Below are positions 9,511 through 18,458 of a DNA stretch of 64,000 nt, one piece after another. Origin of the DNA: an uncultured Clostridia bacterium (GTDB lineage Bacteria; Bacillota; Clostridia; Oscillospirales; Ruminococcaceae); contig CANRJA010000002.1 of NCBI GenBank assembly GCA_947630825.1, forward strand, positions 79,518 through 143,517, in the 5' to 3' direction. How positions within the stretch are numbered: the stretch's first letter is position 1; every line of letters starts with the position of its first letter. The notes beneath the pieces are model-generated. The model was not told where the DNA came from, did not search any database, and saw only the letters and a list, made by a program, of their open reading frames with translations. The position numbers and the translations under genes were made by a program.

Positions 9511-10089
9511 ATGCTGTTATATAAATTTCCAAAAAAGCTGTCTGCCTCTGAACAAATTGAACAGGCAGGAGAGCGAATAAAGGTCAATAAAAAAATAAGA
9601 AAGATAAGAATTCAGAATGTAATCCTGCTTGCTGTGATTTGCATTTTGCTGTGGCGAGTGCCTATAATTTGGCTTAAAATTTTGACTTCTCTTATACTTT
9701 TGCTTTGTATTGCATTTAACAGTCTGATTTTAATGGTAATTAAACGTCAGGAGGACAGCGGAGCTTATACCAAAATTTATGACGACCATATCGAACACAA
9801 GCAGGCAAGTCTTTTCAATCTGAAAAAGACAAACTATAAAGAAGTTAAAGTTTTTTATAGCGATATTCTATCCTCATCTCAGGACGTTTTTGGAAATTTA
9901 CAGTTTAAGTTGAAAAATGGTGAGATCATTTCTCTGTATTTCTGTGATACAGACGCTAAACTTTTTCTGATAAACAATTTGTATAAAGAGATAAAATATC
10001 CGAAGAAGGAATACAGAGATTTGAGTGCTGATGAAATTATAGATAAAGATGATCCTGATTATAAGTGGAAAAGCTGCAAAGACTTTTAA
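9511..10089 (+). CDS. Membrane protein of unknown function
   Basis: Not recognised. A 192-residue protein with a basic cytoplasmic N-terminus, two close hydrophobic segments at roughly residues 38-75 (RIQNVILLAVICILLW and LKILTSLILLLCIAFN), and a soluble C-terminal domain of about 115 residues. The layout resembles bacterial PH-domain-like (YcxB/YdbT type) membrane proteins, with a beta-rich C-terminal part ending in an acidic stretch. ATG 9511 is chosen because AGGTGAT precedes it; a TTG start at 9487 is possible. It follows the palindrome cluster and is convergent with the anti-sigma gene. Confidence 0.65.
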   Translation: MLLYKFPKKLSASEQIEQAGERIKVNKKIRKIRIQNVILLAVICILLWRVPIIWLKILTSLILLLCIAFNSLILMVIKRQEDSGAYTKIYDDHIEHKQASLFNLKKTNYKEVKVFYSDILSSSQDVFGNLQFKLKNGEIISLYFCDTDAKLFLINNLYKEIKYPKKEYRDLSADEIIDKDDPDYKWKSCKDF

Positions 10090-10114
10090 CGGTATATTGA
10101 CTAATGGAGTTTAA

Positions 10115-10915
10115 TCAATTTTTAGAAATGCTATTATCCGAAATAAGTTTTCCGTCTATATCCCATACCTTGCTTGAACCATCGCTATATTGAACTGTAA
10201 CCTGGTTGCCTCCAAACATTATAATTTCTGGACTATTTTCTTCTTCATTATCTCCAAAGGTAACAGGCTGATATACATATTCCTTGATATAGTCAGGTAT
10301 TTCATCTTTACCGTTTTCCTCCTCACTCCATATTACCTTGCCGTTTAGGGTAAGCTTGTCGACATTTTCATAGCAGTTATCAGTTATCCAATCCATTTCA
10401 TATATTTTGCTTTTTTCTTTGTTAGTGCTAAATAATGATTGAAGATCAATAACAGGAGCTTTTATATTAATTTCAAGTTGCTTTCCGTTTTTGCTAAGCA
10501 CTTCTTTTCCGAATGTTTTTGAAAACACACCTTCTCGGTTATAAAAAACAAAGAATACGCCGTCACATTTGTAGACTCTGTTTGCGTATAAATTGTCACT
10601 GGATATAGTTTTCACAGGAACCTGAGTAAGCACAAAAAATGAACTCAAAAGCACTGCAAAGCATAAAACTGCAATAGTTATACCCTTTATGAGTCCTTTG
10701 TGTTTAATGCTTTTTAAAAGTGCTTTGACCCCTTTTTTCTCACTGCTGAGATTTTCTGAAAGTTCTGTGCAGAGGCTGTCATATTCCCTTGAACAATTTT
10801 CACAGCTATTAAGATGCTCCTCGACTGCTATTGCAGTAGAATCGTTTACAACCTTGTCGTGGTAAAGCGGAAGTAAATCTTTCACAATGTCGCAATTAAT
10901 ATTTTTTTCACTCAT
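10115..10915 (-). CDS. Putative anti-sigma factor (zinc-finger type) of the adjacent ECF sigma factor
   Basis: A 266-residue membrane-anchored protein. The N-terminal cytoplasmic part has the zf-HC2 anti-sigma zinc motif, H-x3-C-x2-C (HLNSCENC, residues about 34-41). One transmembrane segment follows near residues 75-95 (GITIAVLCFAVLLSSFFVL), then an extracytoplasmic domain of about 165 residues. Its start overlaps the sigma gene stop by four bases (ATGA), so translation is coupled. I infer that it binds the sigma factor at the membrane until an envelope signal releases it. The signal is unknown. Confidence 0.85.
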   Translation of the reverse strand: MSEKNINCDIVKDLLPLYHDKVVNDSTAIAVEEHLNSCENCSREYDSLCTELSENLSSEKKGVKALLKSIKHKGLIKGITIAVLCFAVLLSSFFVLTQVPVKTISSDNLYANRVYKCDGVFFVFYNREGVFSKTFGKEVLSKNGKQLEINIKAPVIDLQSLFSTNKEKSKIYEMDWITDNCYENVDKLTLNGKVIWSEEENGKDEIPDYIKEYVYQPVTFGDNEEENSPEIIMFGGNQVTVQYSDGSSKVWDIDGKLISDNSISKN

Positions 10916-11433
10916 AATAATCCGTCCTTTCTGAGTTTTTCTGTAATAATTTTTTTAGCACGGTGATATGTAACGCGTGCCCAGCTTTCGGTTTTTTGAA
11001 AAATCTCTGCGATGCTTTTAAATGAGAGCTGACCGAAAACCCTCAGTGAGAAAACCTCCTTGTAAGGCTCATTCAGTGTGTGAAGTACCATATGTATACG
11101 CATTGCGGTATCGGTATCTGCAATGCTTTCTTCAATGGAAAAGGAGTTTTCACTTAAATGACTATCATCAAATTCGCACAGTCTGCCTTGCTTTTTAATG
11201 AAGTCAAGCCATAGGTTTTTAGCTATTGCGCAAAGCCAGGTACTTTCTTTAGAATTTCCTGAAAACTTTTCTTTCGATTTCAAAGCCTTTAGAAATGTTT
11301 CCTGAGTAATATCCTGTGCCAGATTTTCGTCTTTGCAAAGAGAAAGCGTGTATCTGTATACAAGCGTATAATTTGTCTCAAGAATACCTCTTTGAAGAGA
11401 TTTATCATTTCCTTTATTTCTTATTGAAACCAC
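10912..11433 (-). CDS. ECF-type RNA polymerase sigma factor
   Basis: A 173-residue group 4 sigma factor. Region 2 spans about residues 18-85 (LAQDITQETFLKAL for core binding, STWLCAIAKNLWLDFIK for -10 recognition) and region 4 about residues 110-165 (EPYKEVFSLRVFGQLSFKSIAEIFQKTESWARVTYHRAKK). The only canonical start is GTG 11433, but the AAGGAGG ribosome site ends at this codon, leaving no spacing; the site would suit the ATA codon nine bases later. The gene is the first of a sigma/anti-sigma pair and has an ECF-type promoter upstream that it probably recognises itself. Confidence 0.88.
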   Translation of the reverse strand: MVSIRNKGNDKSLQRGILETNYTLVYRYTLSLCKDENLAQDITQETFLKALKSKEKFSGNSKESTWLCAIAKNLWLDFIKKQGRLCEFDDSHLSENSFSIEESIADTDTAMRIHMVLHTLNEPYKEVFSLRVFGQLSFKSIAEIFQKTESWARVTYHRAKKIITEKLRKDGLL

Positions 11434-11475
11434 CTCCTTGACTTTGCAGTATCCAAAAGATCTTTTGCTGTCTAT

Positions 11476-11503
11476 TAGACGTATTAAAATGAAAGACGTT
11501 ACA
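11476..11503 (-). promoter_or_regulatory. ECF-type, probably self-controlled promoter of the sigma/anti-sigma operon
   Basis: On the minus strand TGTAAC (11498-11503) lies 16 bp before CGTCTA (11476-11481). An AAC-containing -35, a CGTC -10 and a 16-bp spacer are the usual ECF promoter form, quite unlike the TTGACA-17-TATAAT promoters elsewhere in this window. Confidence 0.7.
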
Positions 11504-11593
11504 AATTTTTTGTTATTTTTATTTTATCATATAAATATCTGGAGTTAAAGCCTTTTGCTAAATGCAAAAATTGAAAATTTTTTTGCTTATTGC

Positions 11594-11622
11594 TTGACAA
11601 AGGAAATTTGTTGTGATATATT
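11594..11622 (+). promoter_or_regulatory. Promoter of the T-box/pheST operon
   Basis: TTGACA (11594-11599), a 17-bp spacer and TATATT (11617-11622), preceded by an extended -10 TG. Transcription should begin near 11629. Confidence 0.85.
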
Positions 11623-11628
11623 ATTTTT

Positions 11629-11880
11629 AAACATTATGACTGAGAGAGTAGGTTTGCAGTACAGCTTTCAGAGAGGGGAATGTCCGCTGAAAATTCCCTA
11701 AGTTAGATCAGACTGAAGTTCACTCACGAGTGGTCCTGCCGAAGTTTTCTGTTTAAATTGTAAGCGGGAACGGATTTTGAAACCGTTAAAATTCAAGGGA
11801 GTGTTGGCTCTTTGACCTTTAGGTGGTATAGCAAGATACAGTCTTGTCCTGATAGGGATAAGGCTTTTTATTTTATTAAG
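11629..11880 (+). promoter_or_regulatory. T-box riboswitch sensing tRNA-Phe
   Basis: The leader starts with a stem I rich in GA (GAGAGAGTAGG, about 11642-11652) containing the AGTA bulge. The 3' side of stem I carries GACTGAAGTTCAC, where TTC at 11719-11721 is the likely phenylalanine specifier codon. Near the end is a T-box-like GGTGGTATAGC (about 11822-11832), a variant of the usual GGTGGNACCGCG. A terminator stem with a T-run occupies about 11841-11875, overlapping the antiterminator region. Uncharged tRNA-Phe should let transcription pass into pheST. The AGG/ATA variation in the T-box core is unusual but acceptable. Confidence 0.88.
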
Positions 11881-11891
11881 GAGGATTATAA

Positions 11892-12911
11892 ATGAAAGAT
11901 GCGCTTTTAAAAATCAAGTCGCTTGCAAATGATGAGCTTTCAAAGGTAAACGATACTAAGGCTCTTGAAGAAATAAGGGTTAAATTCTTAGGCAAAAAGG
12001 GAGAGCTTACGTCAATTTTAAAACAAATGGGTAAGCTGTCAGCTGAAGAGAGACCCGTTATCGGACAGCTTGCAAATCAAGTCAGAACCGAGATTGAAGA
12101 GTCTATAACAAACCGTGTTAAAGAAATAAAGGCTTTGATGCTTGAGAAAAAACTAAAAGAAGAGGAGCTTGACGTAACCTTGCCGGGTACTAAGGCAACT
12201 ATTGGAAAGCTTCACCCACTCAATATCGTATTAAATGAGATAGAAGATATTTTTATGGGTATGGGTTTTGATATTGCAGACGGTCCAGAAGTTGAGTATG
12301 ATTACTATAACTTTGAGGCTCTTAATCTTCCTCCCGATCACCCTGCAAGAGATACTCAGGATACGTTTTACATTACTGATAATATTCTGCTTAGAACGCA
12401 GACATCATCTGTTCAGGTACACGTTATGGAGGAGAAAAAGCCCCCTATAAGAATAATTTCTCCGGGCAGAGTTTATCGCTCGGACGCAGTTGATGCAACA
12501 CATTCACCGCTGTTCCATCAGATTGAGGGACTGGTGGTTGACAAGGGTATCACAATGTCTGACCTTGTTGGAACTTTGGAGCTTCTTATGAAACGCCTTT
12601 ACGGTGACGACTGTAAGATAAGACTTCGTCCGCATCATTTCCCGTTTACAGAGCCCAGCGCCGAAGTTGACGTAATGTGCTTTAACTGCGGAGGAAAGGG
12701 CTGTTCAATGTGCAAGGACGAGGGTTATATCGAGCTTTTGGGCGCAGGAATGGTTCACCCGAAGGTTCTGTCAAATTGCGGAATTGATCCTGAGGTTTAT
12801 TCCGGCTTTGCATTCGGTCTTGGTCTTGAGAGAATAGTTATGAGAAGATACGGTATAAACGATATGAGACTGTTGTTTGAGAACGATTTGCGTTTCTTGA
12901 ATCAGTTTTAA
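11892..12911 (+). CDS. pheS: Phenylalanyl-tRNA synthetase alpha subunit
   Basis: Catalytic subunit of the (alpha beta)2 enzyme that charges tRNA-Phe. The 339-residue protein has an N-terminal coiled-coil (about residues 1-85), class II motif 2 around [21 protein letters not shown], and motif 3 [14 protein letters not shown] near residues 315-328. The segment [17 protein letters not shown] near 258-274 has four Cys in a zinc-ribbon-like arrangement, as in many bacterial PheS. It has an AAGGAGGA ribosome site and sits 12 bp after the T-box terminator. pheT follows after 24 bp. Confidence 0.97.
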   Translation: MKDALLKIKSLANDELSKVNDTKALEEIRVKFLGKKGELTSILKQMGKLSAEERPVIGQLANQVRTEIEESITNRVKEIKALMLEKKLKEEELDVTLPGTKATIGKLHPLNIVLNEIEDIFMGMGFDIADGPEVEYDYYNFEALNLPPDHPARDTQDTFYITDNILLRTQTSSVQVHVMEEKKPPIRIISPGRVYRSDAVDATHSPLFHQIEGLVVDKGITMSDLVGTLELLMKRLYGDDCKIRLRPHHFPFTEPSAEVDVMCFNCGGKGCSMCKDEGYIELLGAGMVHPKVLSNCGIDPEVYSGFAFGLGLERIVMRRYGINDMRLLFENDLRFLNQF

Positions 12912-12935
12912 TGCGTGAGGGGAGGAACATTACAA

Positions 12936-15353
12936 ATGGATTTATCAATGAAATGGCTGAATGATTTTGTAGATATCAGCGATAAGAGTATAAAGGATTT
13001 TTGCTATGATATGACAATGTCAGGCTCAAAGGTAGAGGGCTACACAACGGAGGGCAAGGACATTACAAATGTAGTAGTAGGAAAGGTTTTATCGGTTGTT
13101 CCGCACGAAGATTCTGACCACCTTGTTGTTTGTCAGGTCGACGTGGGAACAGAACAGCTTCAGATAGTAACGGGAGCTCAAAATGTAAATGCCGGAGACT
13201 ATGTGCCTGTAGCTTTGAACAATTCAACGGTTTTGCACGACGGTAAGCCTGTCAAGATAAAAAACGGAAAGCTAAGAGGGGTTGAGAGCAACGGAATGTT
13301 ATGCTCGCTTGACGAGTTAGGTCTGACAACTCATGATTTTCCATATGCAATAGAGGACGGAATTTTCATTCTGGATGACGATTGTGATAAAACTCTAGGT
13401 AAAGATATAAAAGAAGCAATAGGTTTTAACGACACAACGGTCGAGTTTGAGATAACCTCTAACAGACCTGACTGCCTGTCGGTTTTAGGTTTGGCAAGAG
13501 AGGCTGCCGCTACTTATGGAATAAAAAGAACGGTCAAAGAGCCCTCTTACAAAGGCATAGATGGAAATATTGAAGATGAGCTTTCAGTTGAGATAAAAAA
13601 TCCAAAGCTGTGTTCAAGATATATTGCAGGAATTGTTAAGAATGTCAAAATCGAGCCTTCGCCTAGGTGGATGAGAGAAAGACTTCGCGCAAGCGGAGTA
13701 CGTCCAATCAACAACTTCGTCGACATTACAAACTATGTAATGCTTGAATACGGTCAGCCTATGCACGCATTTGATTTAAGGTATGTAAGCGGAAGCAGCA
13801 TTATAATTCGCAATGCAAAGCAGGGAGAAAAAATTGTAACTCTCGACGGTGAGGAGAGAACGCTCAGCGAGGAAATGCTCGTAATTGCCGATAAGGATAA
13901 GCCTGTTGCGGTTGCCGGAGTTATGGGAGGAGAATACAGCGGTATTATGGATGATACTACCACCGTTGTTTTTGAGTCTGCTTGCTTTGACGGTGCAAGC
14001 GTAAGAAGAACAGCTAAAAAACTGGGTATGAGAAGCGATGCGTCATCAAGATTTGAAAAGGGACTCAGCCCGCAGAATTGCTATCCTGCAATTATGAGAG
14101 CCTTTGAACTGGTTGAGGAACTGGGCGCAGGAGAGGTTTACAATACGATTATTGATAGAGACTGCTCTGAAGTACGTGAAAATCCTGTTGAGTTTGACCC
14201 AAAATGGATAAACAGCTTTTTGGGAACAAATATACCTGAAAGTGATATGATCGAATATCTCAAAAGGCTTGATTTTGAGGTCAAAGACGGAAAATGTTAT
14301 GCGCCATTTGTTAGAATAGATATTGAATGTAAAGCAGATGTTGCAGAAGAGGTCGCAAGAATTTACGGATATAATAATATTCCGTCTACAATAATAAAGG
14401 GTGTTGCAGAGGCAAGAAGAACTCCCGAGCAGAGATTCATCAAGAATGTCCAGTCGTCAATGGTTTCACTGGGTCTTAACGAGATAGAGACTTACTCATT
14501 TATCTCACCGAAATATTTTGATAAAATCTCTCTTGATAAAAACAGCAGTCTGCGTGACGCAGTTACTATAACGAATCCTCTCGGTGAGGACACTTCTGTA
14601 ATGAGAACGACAATTATACCTTCAATGTGCGAAACTCTGGCTAGAAACTATAATTACAGAAATATGAAGGCTTCATTGTTTGAGCTTGGCAATGAGTATA
14701 TCAAAACTGAGGACGGAAAGCTTCCAAACGAGCCTGTACGTCTTTGCATTGGTATGTATAACGCGGACGACGGAAGTGTAGATTTCTATACATTAAAGGG
14801 AATTGTTGAGGAGCTTTTAAATACTTTGTCGATAACCGATTATGATGTTGAGCTTGGCAGCGCTGAATGTGCTTTTGATGAATATACAGCTTTTCATCCG
14901 GGAAGAGTTGCTGTTTTGAAAAAGAACAATGTAGAATTTGGAATTTTAGGCGAGTTGCACCCTGCTGTTCAGGAAAATTATGATATAGGAACAAAAACCT
15001 ATATTGCCAAGTTAAATATTCCTGAAATGATGTCTTTGGCAGATGTTGAAAAGACTTATAAACCGCTTCCTAAATTTCCTGCAACAACAAGGGATCTATC
15101 GCTTGTATGCGATGATAAAACACCTGTTGCTTTATTGGAAAAGGCTATTAAATCTGCTGTAGGCAAAACGCTTGAAAAGATTACCTTGTTTGATGTTTAT
15201 AAGGGAGAGCAGATTGAAAAGGGAAAGAAGTCGGTGTCTTATTCAATTTCTATGCGTTCACACGAAGGAACTCTTACAGATGAACAGGCAGATGCCGCAA
15301 TGAAGAGAGTATTAAAGGCACTTAAAGAACTCGGCGCGGAACTGAGAGCTTGA
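12936..15353 (+). CDS. pheT: Phenylalanyl-tRNA synthetase beta subunit
   Basis: An 805-residue beta subunit of PheRS, which binds tRNA and edits Tyr-tRNA-Phe. Domains in order: N-terminal part, EMAP-type tRNA-binding OB fold (about 40-150, with GVESNGMLCS), B3/B4 editing domain (about 210-380, PINNFVDITNYVMLEYGQPMHAFD), B5, a class II-like core, and the C-terminal anticodon-binding FDX-ACB domain (last 95 residues, PLPKFPATTRDLSLV). ATG 12936 is chosen because GGGGAGGA precedes it; an in-frame GTG at 12915 lies before that site. Confidence 0.97.
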   Translation: MDLSMKWLNDFVDISDKSIKDFCYDMTMSGSKVEGYTTEGKDITNVVVGKVLSVVPHEDSDHLVVCQVDVGTEQLQIVTGAQNVNAGDYVPVALNNSTVLHDGKPVKIKNGKLRGVESNGMLCSLDELGLTTHDFPYAIEDGIFILDDDCDKTLGKDIKEAIGFNDTTVEFEITSNRPDCLSVLGLAREAAATYGIKRTVKEPSYKGIDGNIEDELSVEIKNPKLCSRYIAGIVKNVKIEPSPRWMRERLRASGVRPINNFVDITNYVMLEYGQPMHAFDLRYVSGSSIIIRNAKQGEKIVTLDGEERTLSEEMLVIADKDKPVAVAGVMGGEYSGIMDDTTTVVFESACFDGASVRRTAKKLGMRSDASSRFEKGLSPQNCYPAIMRAFELVEELGAGEVYNTIIDRDCSEVRENPVEFDPKWINSFLGTNIPESDMIEYLKRLDFEVKDGKCYAPFVRIDIECKADVAEEVARIYGYNNIPSTIIKGVAEARRTPEQRFIKNVQSSMVSLGLNEIETYSFISPKYFDKISLDKNSSLRDAVTITNPLGEDTSVMRTTIIPSMCETLARNYNYRNMKASLFELGNEYIKTEDGKLPNEPVRLCIGMYNADDGSVDFYTLKGIVEELLNTLSITDYDVELGSAECAFDEYTAFHPGRVAVLKKNNVEFGILGELHPAVQENYDIGTKTYIAKLNIPEMMSLADVEKTYKPLPKFPATTRDLSLVCDDKTPVALLEKAIKSAVGKTLEKITLFDVYKGEQIEKGKKSVSYSISMRSHEGTLTDEQADAAMKRVLKALKELGAELRA

Positions 15354-15470
15354 TGGTTAAAATTATTACAATTTGTTCTATAAAATATTGATAAAAGTCT
15401 TACATTCGACTGACCTTTATAGATAATAAAAATAAAAAACTATTTATTTTGCTATTTTTTTCAAAAGCAC

Positions 15471-15499
15471 TTGTTATTTTGAATATTTTAGGTTATAAT
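15471..15499 (+). promoter_or_regulatory. Promoter of ireB
   Basis: TTGTTA (15471-15476), 17-bp spacer, TATAAT (15494-15499). It leaves a leader of about 110 nt before ireB, with no recognised regulatory fold. Confidence 0.65.
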
Positions 15500-15614
15500 A
15501 ATAAATAGCAAATGTATTATTTGTACCAAAAGGCGTATTGGTTTTAATTCAGTGGTTATTTGTTACGTCTTTTGGTGTGCCGTGTAAGAATGTTTACAAA
15601 GGAGGATAAAGCTT

Positions 15615-15860
15615 ATGTACGATCAAACAATGACTTTTTCTGTAAAAGAAGACAAGGAAACCGAGCTAAAAAAGAATCTTACAACTATTTACCAGGCGTT
15701 AAAGGAAAAGGGTTACAATCCAATCAACCAAATAGTAGGTTATATTCTATCTGAGGATCCGACCTACATAACGACCTACAATAATGCACGAAGCTTGATC
15801 CGTCATATTGATAGAGATGAATTACTTCAGGCATTGGTTAAGTCTTATTTAGGAGATTAG
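15615..15860 (+). CDS. ireB: IreB-family regulatory phosphoprotein (DUF965)
   Basis: An 81-residue cytoplasmic protein matching the DUF965/YrzL family across its length. The conserved core is [24 protein letters not shown]...[18 protein letters not shown]. In Enterococcus, IreB is phosphorylated by the PASTA kinase IreK and affects cephalosporin resistance. In many Firmicutes it sits beside ruvX and a DUF1292 gene; here the DUF1292 gene is 43 kb away and ireB is monocistronic between its own promoter and terminator. Confidence 0.93.
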   Translation: MYDQTMTFSVKEDKETELKKNLTTIYQALKEKGYNPINQIVGYILSEDPTYITTYNNARSLIRHIDRDELLQALVKSYLGD

Positions 15861-15867
15861 ATATTTT

Positions 15868-15896
15868 TAAGGCGGCTTATTAGCCGTCTTTTTTTG
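15868..15896 (+). terminator. Intrinsic terminator of ireB
   Basis: The stem GGCGGC/GCCGTC around a TTATTA loop, with a run of seven T, lies directly after the ireB stop. Confidence 0.85.
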
Positions 15897-15969
15897 TGCG
15901 TTTTACAATTAATTAACAGCATTGTATTTTTTAATTTTGGTTATCCTATCTTTAGAAAGGATGATCATA

Positions 15970-16914
15970 ATGAAATACATTTTAAGTATTGTTTTGTCTC
16001 TGACATTTATTTTATCGGGATGTGCAAATGATATACAGCCAAATACAAAGGATTTTGATGAAAGCACTACCGATTCTTCTACAACCAGCGAAAGGCAAAC
16101 AGAAAATCGAACTGAAACAAAATCAACTACTGAGGTTCCAACATCGGGTTCTGCAAGATCAAGCTCAGCAAGTGCAGAGCCTCTAATGGCGAACACATCG
16201 GTAGATTTATCAACGCTTGACAATACGCTTATCGGATATGGTCAGGGAGTAATTGTTGATAAAGAAAACAGACCTCAGGGAGCGTTAGATTTTAACGAAA
16301 GATATTCTAAGTACAACGCAATGGCAATGGCAAAGACAAACAATAGTAAAAAGAAAAATAAAAAGACGATATATCTTACCTTTGACCAGGGATACGAAAA
16401 CGGATACACAGAAAAGATTCTTAACATTTTAAAGAAGAAGAAGGTAAAAGCGACTTTCTTTATATTGCAGGACTACGCCGAGAGAAGTCCTGAGCTAGTA
16501 AAAAGAATGATTAAAGAGGGTCACACTGTAGGAAATCATTCAGTTTCTCATCCGTCAATGCCTAAGATATCAATAGAAGAAGCGAGACAGGAAATTATGG
16601 GTCTTCACAATTATGTAAAAGAGAAATTCGGTTATGAAATGACAGAATTCAGACCGCCCAGAGGAGAGTTTTCGGAAAGAATATTACAGCTTGCAAACGA
16701 ATGCGGTTATAAAACCGTTATGTGGAGCTTTGCATATGAAGACTGGAATGTTGACGATCAGCCGAATGTATCTGAGGCCCTTAAAAAAGTTACGAATGCA
16801 AAGCATGACGGAGCAATATATCTTCTTCACTCAGTTTCGGAGACAAACACGAAAATTTTAGGTGATGTTATAGATAACTTGAAAAAGGACGGATATAATT
16901 TTAAATCCTTTTAA
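15970..16914 (+). CDS. PdaA-like polysaccharide deacetylase, lipoprotein
   Basis: A 314-residue lipoprotein: signal peptide with lipobox LSGC (Cys about 18), a Ser/Thr-rich linker (about 25-65), then a NodB-fold deacetylase domain from about residue 125. The sequence TFDQGYENGYT, the metal-binding HTVGNHSVSHPSM and FRPPRGEFSER match delta-lactam-biosynthetic (PdaA) deacetylases, which make muramic delta-lactam of the spore cortex; this fits the sporulation setting. The residue after the catalytic Asp is Gln, where PdaA usually has Asn and other deacetylases Asp. ATG 15970 is chosen for its spacing from GAAAGG; ATG 15961 adds three residues. Confidence 0.85.
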   Translation: MKYILSIVLSLTFILSGCANDIQPNTKDFDESTTDSSTTSERQTENRTETKSTTEVPTSGSARSSSASAEPLMANTSVDLSTLDNTLIGYGQGVIVDKENRPQGALDFNERYSKYNAMAMAKTNNSKKKNKKTIYLTFDQGYENGYTEKILNILKKKKVKATFFILQDYAERSPELVKRMIKEGHTVGNHSVSHPSMPKISIEEARQEIMGLHNYVKEKFGYEMTEFRPPRGEFSERILQLANECGYKTVMWSFAYEDWNVDDQPNVSEALKKVTNAKHDGAIYLLHSVSETNTKILGDVIDNLKKDGYNFKSF

Positions 16915-16940
16915 ACATCATCAATGAAATAAATTTCATT

Positions 16941-16972
16941 AACGCCTTTAGCAATTTGCTAAGGGCGTTTTT
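16941..16972 (+). terminator. Intrinsic terminator after the deacetylase gene
   Basis: AACGCCTTTAGC and GCTAAGGGCGTT form a 12-bp stem with a GT wobble, followed by TTTTC. Confidence 0.85.
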
Positions 16973-17072
16973 CGTATTTTAACTGATAGTATTTTGGGTT
17001 TTTAATTTTTGCCAATCATATTTATCCTTGTTTTTAATATACTTTAATTAAGTATAAAAAGGAGGACAAACA

Positions 17073-18350
17073 TTGAATAAAAAAAGAAAGATTAAAATAT
17101 TACCTCTGATTATGATTTTGCCGTTGTTTTTGTGCTCATGCAATAAGAACATTCATATGGATACATTCGAGGTGAGAAATGAGGGAGTAGCGCTTAATGA
17201 GGAAATTAAAAAACAAATATGCGGCGGAAATGATAATTCTAAGCCAAATTCTCAAGAGATAGAAAGCCAATACCACCCTTTAAACTATGATGAGCAAAAG
17301 GCAATTTGGTTTTCTTATATTGACCTTGCTGAATTTATCTCCGGCAAATCAAAATCTGAGTTCAAGACTTCAATCAGCACAGCACTTGATAATGTAAGCA
17401 AAGCGGGCTTTAACACGGTTTACATTCATGTCAGAGCGTTTGAGGATGCATTTTACAAGTCGGAATTATTCCCTAAAACATCGTATCTGGGAACACATAC
17501 ATACGACCCTTTGAAAATAATAATTTCAAAAGCACACAAATTAAATCTGTCAGTACACGCATGGATAAATCCATTCAGATGCTCAAATGTTGAAACAATT
17601 GAATCGATTGATGAAAAATACACAATTAAAAAGTGGTATAATGATACGGAAAAGAACGGTACATACATCAAAAGTGTAGAGGACGACGAGCATATGTGGC
17701 TGAACCCTGCGTATGAAGACGTAAGACATCTTGTAGCAGACGGAGCAGTCGAAATCGTTAAGAATTATAAAATTGACGGAATACATTTTGACGACTATTT
17801 TTATCCAACCACTGATAAAAGCTTTGATAAATCGGCATTTGAGGCATCAGGTGAAAAAAATCTTTCAGAATGGCGTATTGAAAACATAAACAAAATGGTT
17901 AAACTTGTTTATGAGTCTATAAAACAGACAAATCAAGAAGTTGTGTTTGGCATATCTCCTCAGGGTAATATTGAGAACGATTATCAGCTTCAGTTTGCAG
18001 ACGTTAAGACTTGGTGCAGTAAAGACGGGTATGTTGATTACATCGTTCCTCAGGTATACTATGGATATTCAAGTACAAGCCCTTATCTTGAAACTATAAA
18101 AAGATGGGATAAACTCAAAACAAATAAGAATGTAAAATTAGTAATAGGTCTTGCTGAATACAAGGTGATATCTGAAGATGAATATATAAATAATGTTGGA
18201 ATTATTGCAGAGCAGATAAAAGACGCAAAGGAATTGCAAAATTACAGCGGAGTTGCAGTATATAATTATAAAAATCTGTTTTCTGCGGAAGATAAGTTTT
18301 CTGAGAGAGTAGAGTCTGAGTATACCTTTATAACAGAAGAATTGTCCTAA
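17073..18350 (+). CDS. GHL10-type (DUF187-like) glycosidase lipoprotein
   Basis: A 425-residue secreted lipoprotein. It starts with TTG behind a strong AAGGAGG. The signal peptide ends in a lipobox-like LCSC (Cys about 23). From about residue 70 the sequence follows the glycosyl hydrolase-like 10 family: KAIWFSYIDLAEF, GFNTVYIHVRAFEDAFY, LSVHAWINPFR, DGIHFDDYFYP and VDYIVPQVYYGY. The TIM-barrel acidic residues in GIHFDDY are likely catalytic. It probably acts on envelope or extracellular glycans. It follows the PdaA-like lipoprotein in the same direction but behind that gene's terminator. Confidence 0.88.
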   Translation: MNKKRKIKILPLIMILPLFLCSCNKNIHMDTFEVRNEGVALNEEIKKQICGGNDNSKPNSQEIESQYHPLNYDEQKAIWFSYIDLAEFISGKSKSEFKTSISTALDNVSKAGFNTVYIHVRAFEDAFYKSELFPKTSYLGTHTYDPLKIIISKAHKLNLSVHAWINPFRCSNVETIESIDEKYTIKKWYNDTEKNGTYIKSVEDDEHMWLNPAYEDVRHLVADGAVEIVKNYKIDGIHFDDYFYPTTDKSFDKSAFEASGEKNLSEWRIENINKMVKLVYESIKQTNQEVVFGISPQGNIENDYQLQFADVKTWCSKDGYVDYIVPQVYYGYSSTSPYLETIKRWDKLKTNKNVKLVIGLAEYKVISEDEYINNVGIIAEQIKDAKELQNYSGVAVYNYKNLFSAEDKFSERVESEYTFITEELS

Positions 18351-18397
18351 TAAAAGAAATTAACTGGTATTTCACTGTTAAAAATTCATAAAAAGGC

Positions 18398-18426
18398 TTG
18401 TCTTTATATGAAAATGCTGATATAAT
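18398..18426 (+). promoter_or_regulatory. Promoter of yajC
   Basis: TTGTCT (18398-18403), 17-bp spacer, TATAAT (18421-18426) with an extended TGA in front. Confidence 0.7.
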
Positions 18427-18458
18427 AAAAAGGTAATTTTTATTAGGAGGATAAATTG

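Noticed and set aside
9487..9511. TTG start of the membrane protein at 9487
   Set aside because: The ribosome site AGGTGAT lies after this codon and in front of ATG 9511.
15354..15470. Terminator or riboswitch between pheT and ireB
   Set aside because: Only weak, short AT-rich dyads are present; nothing matches a known element.
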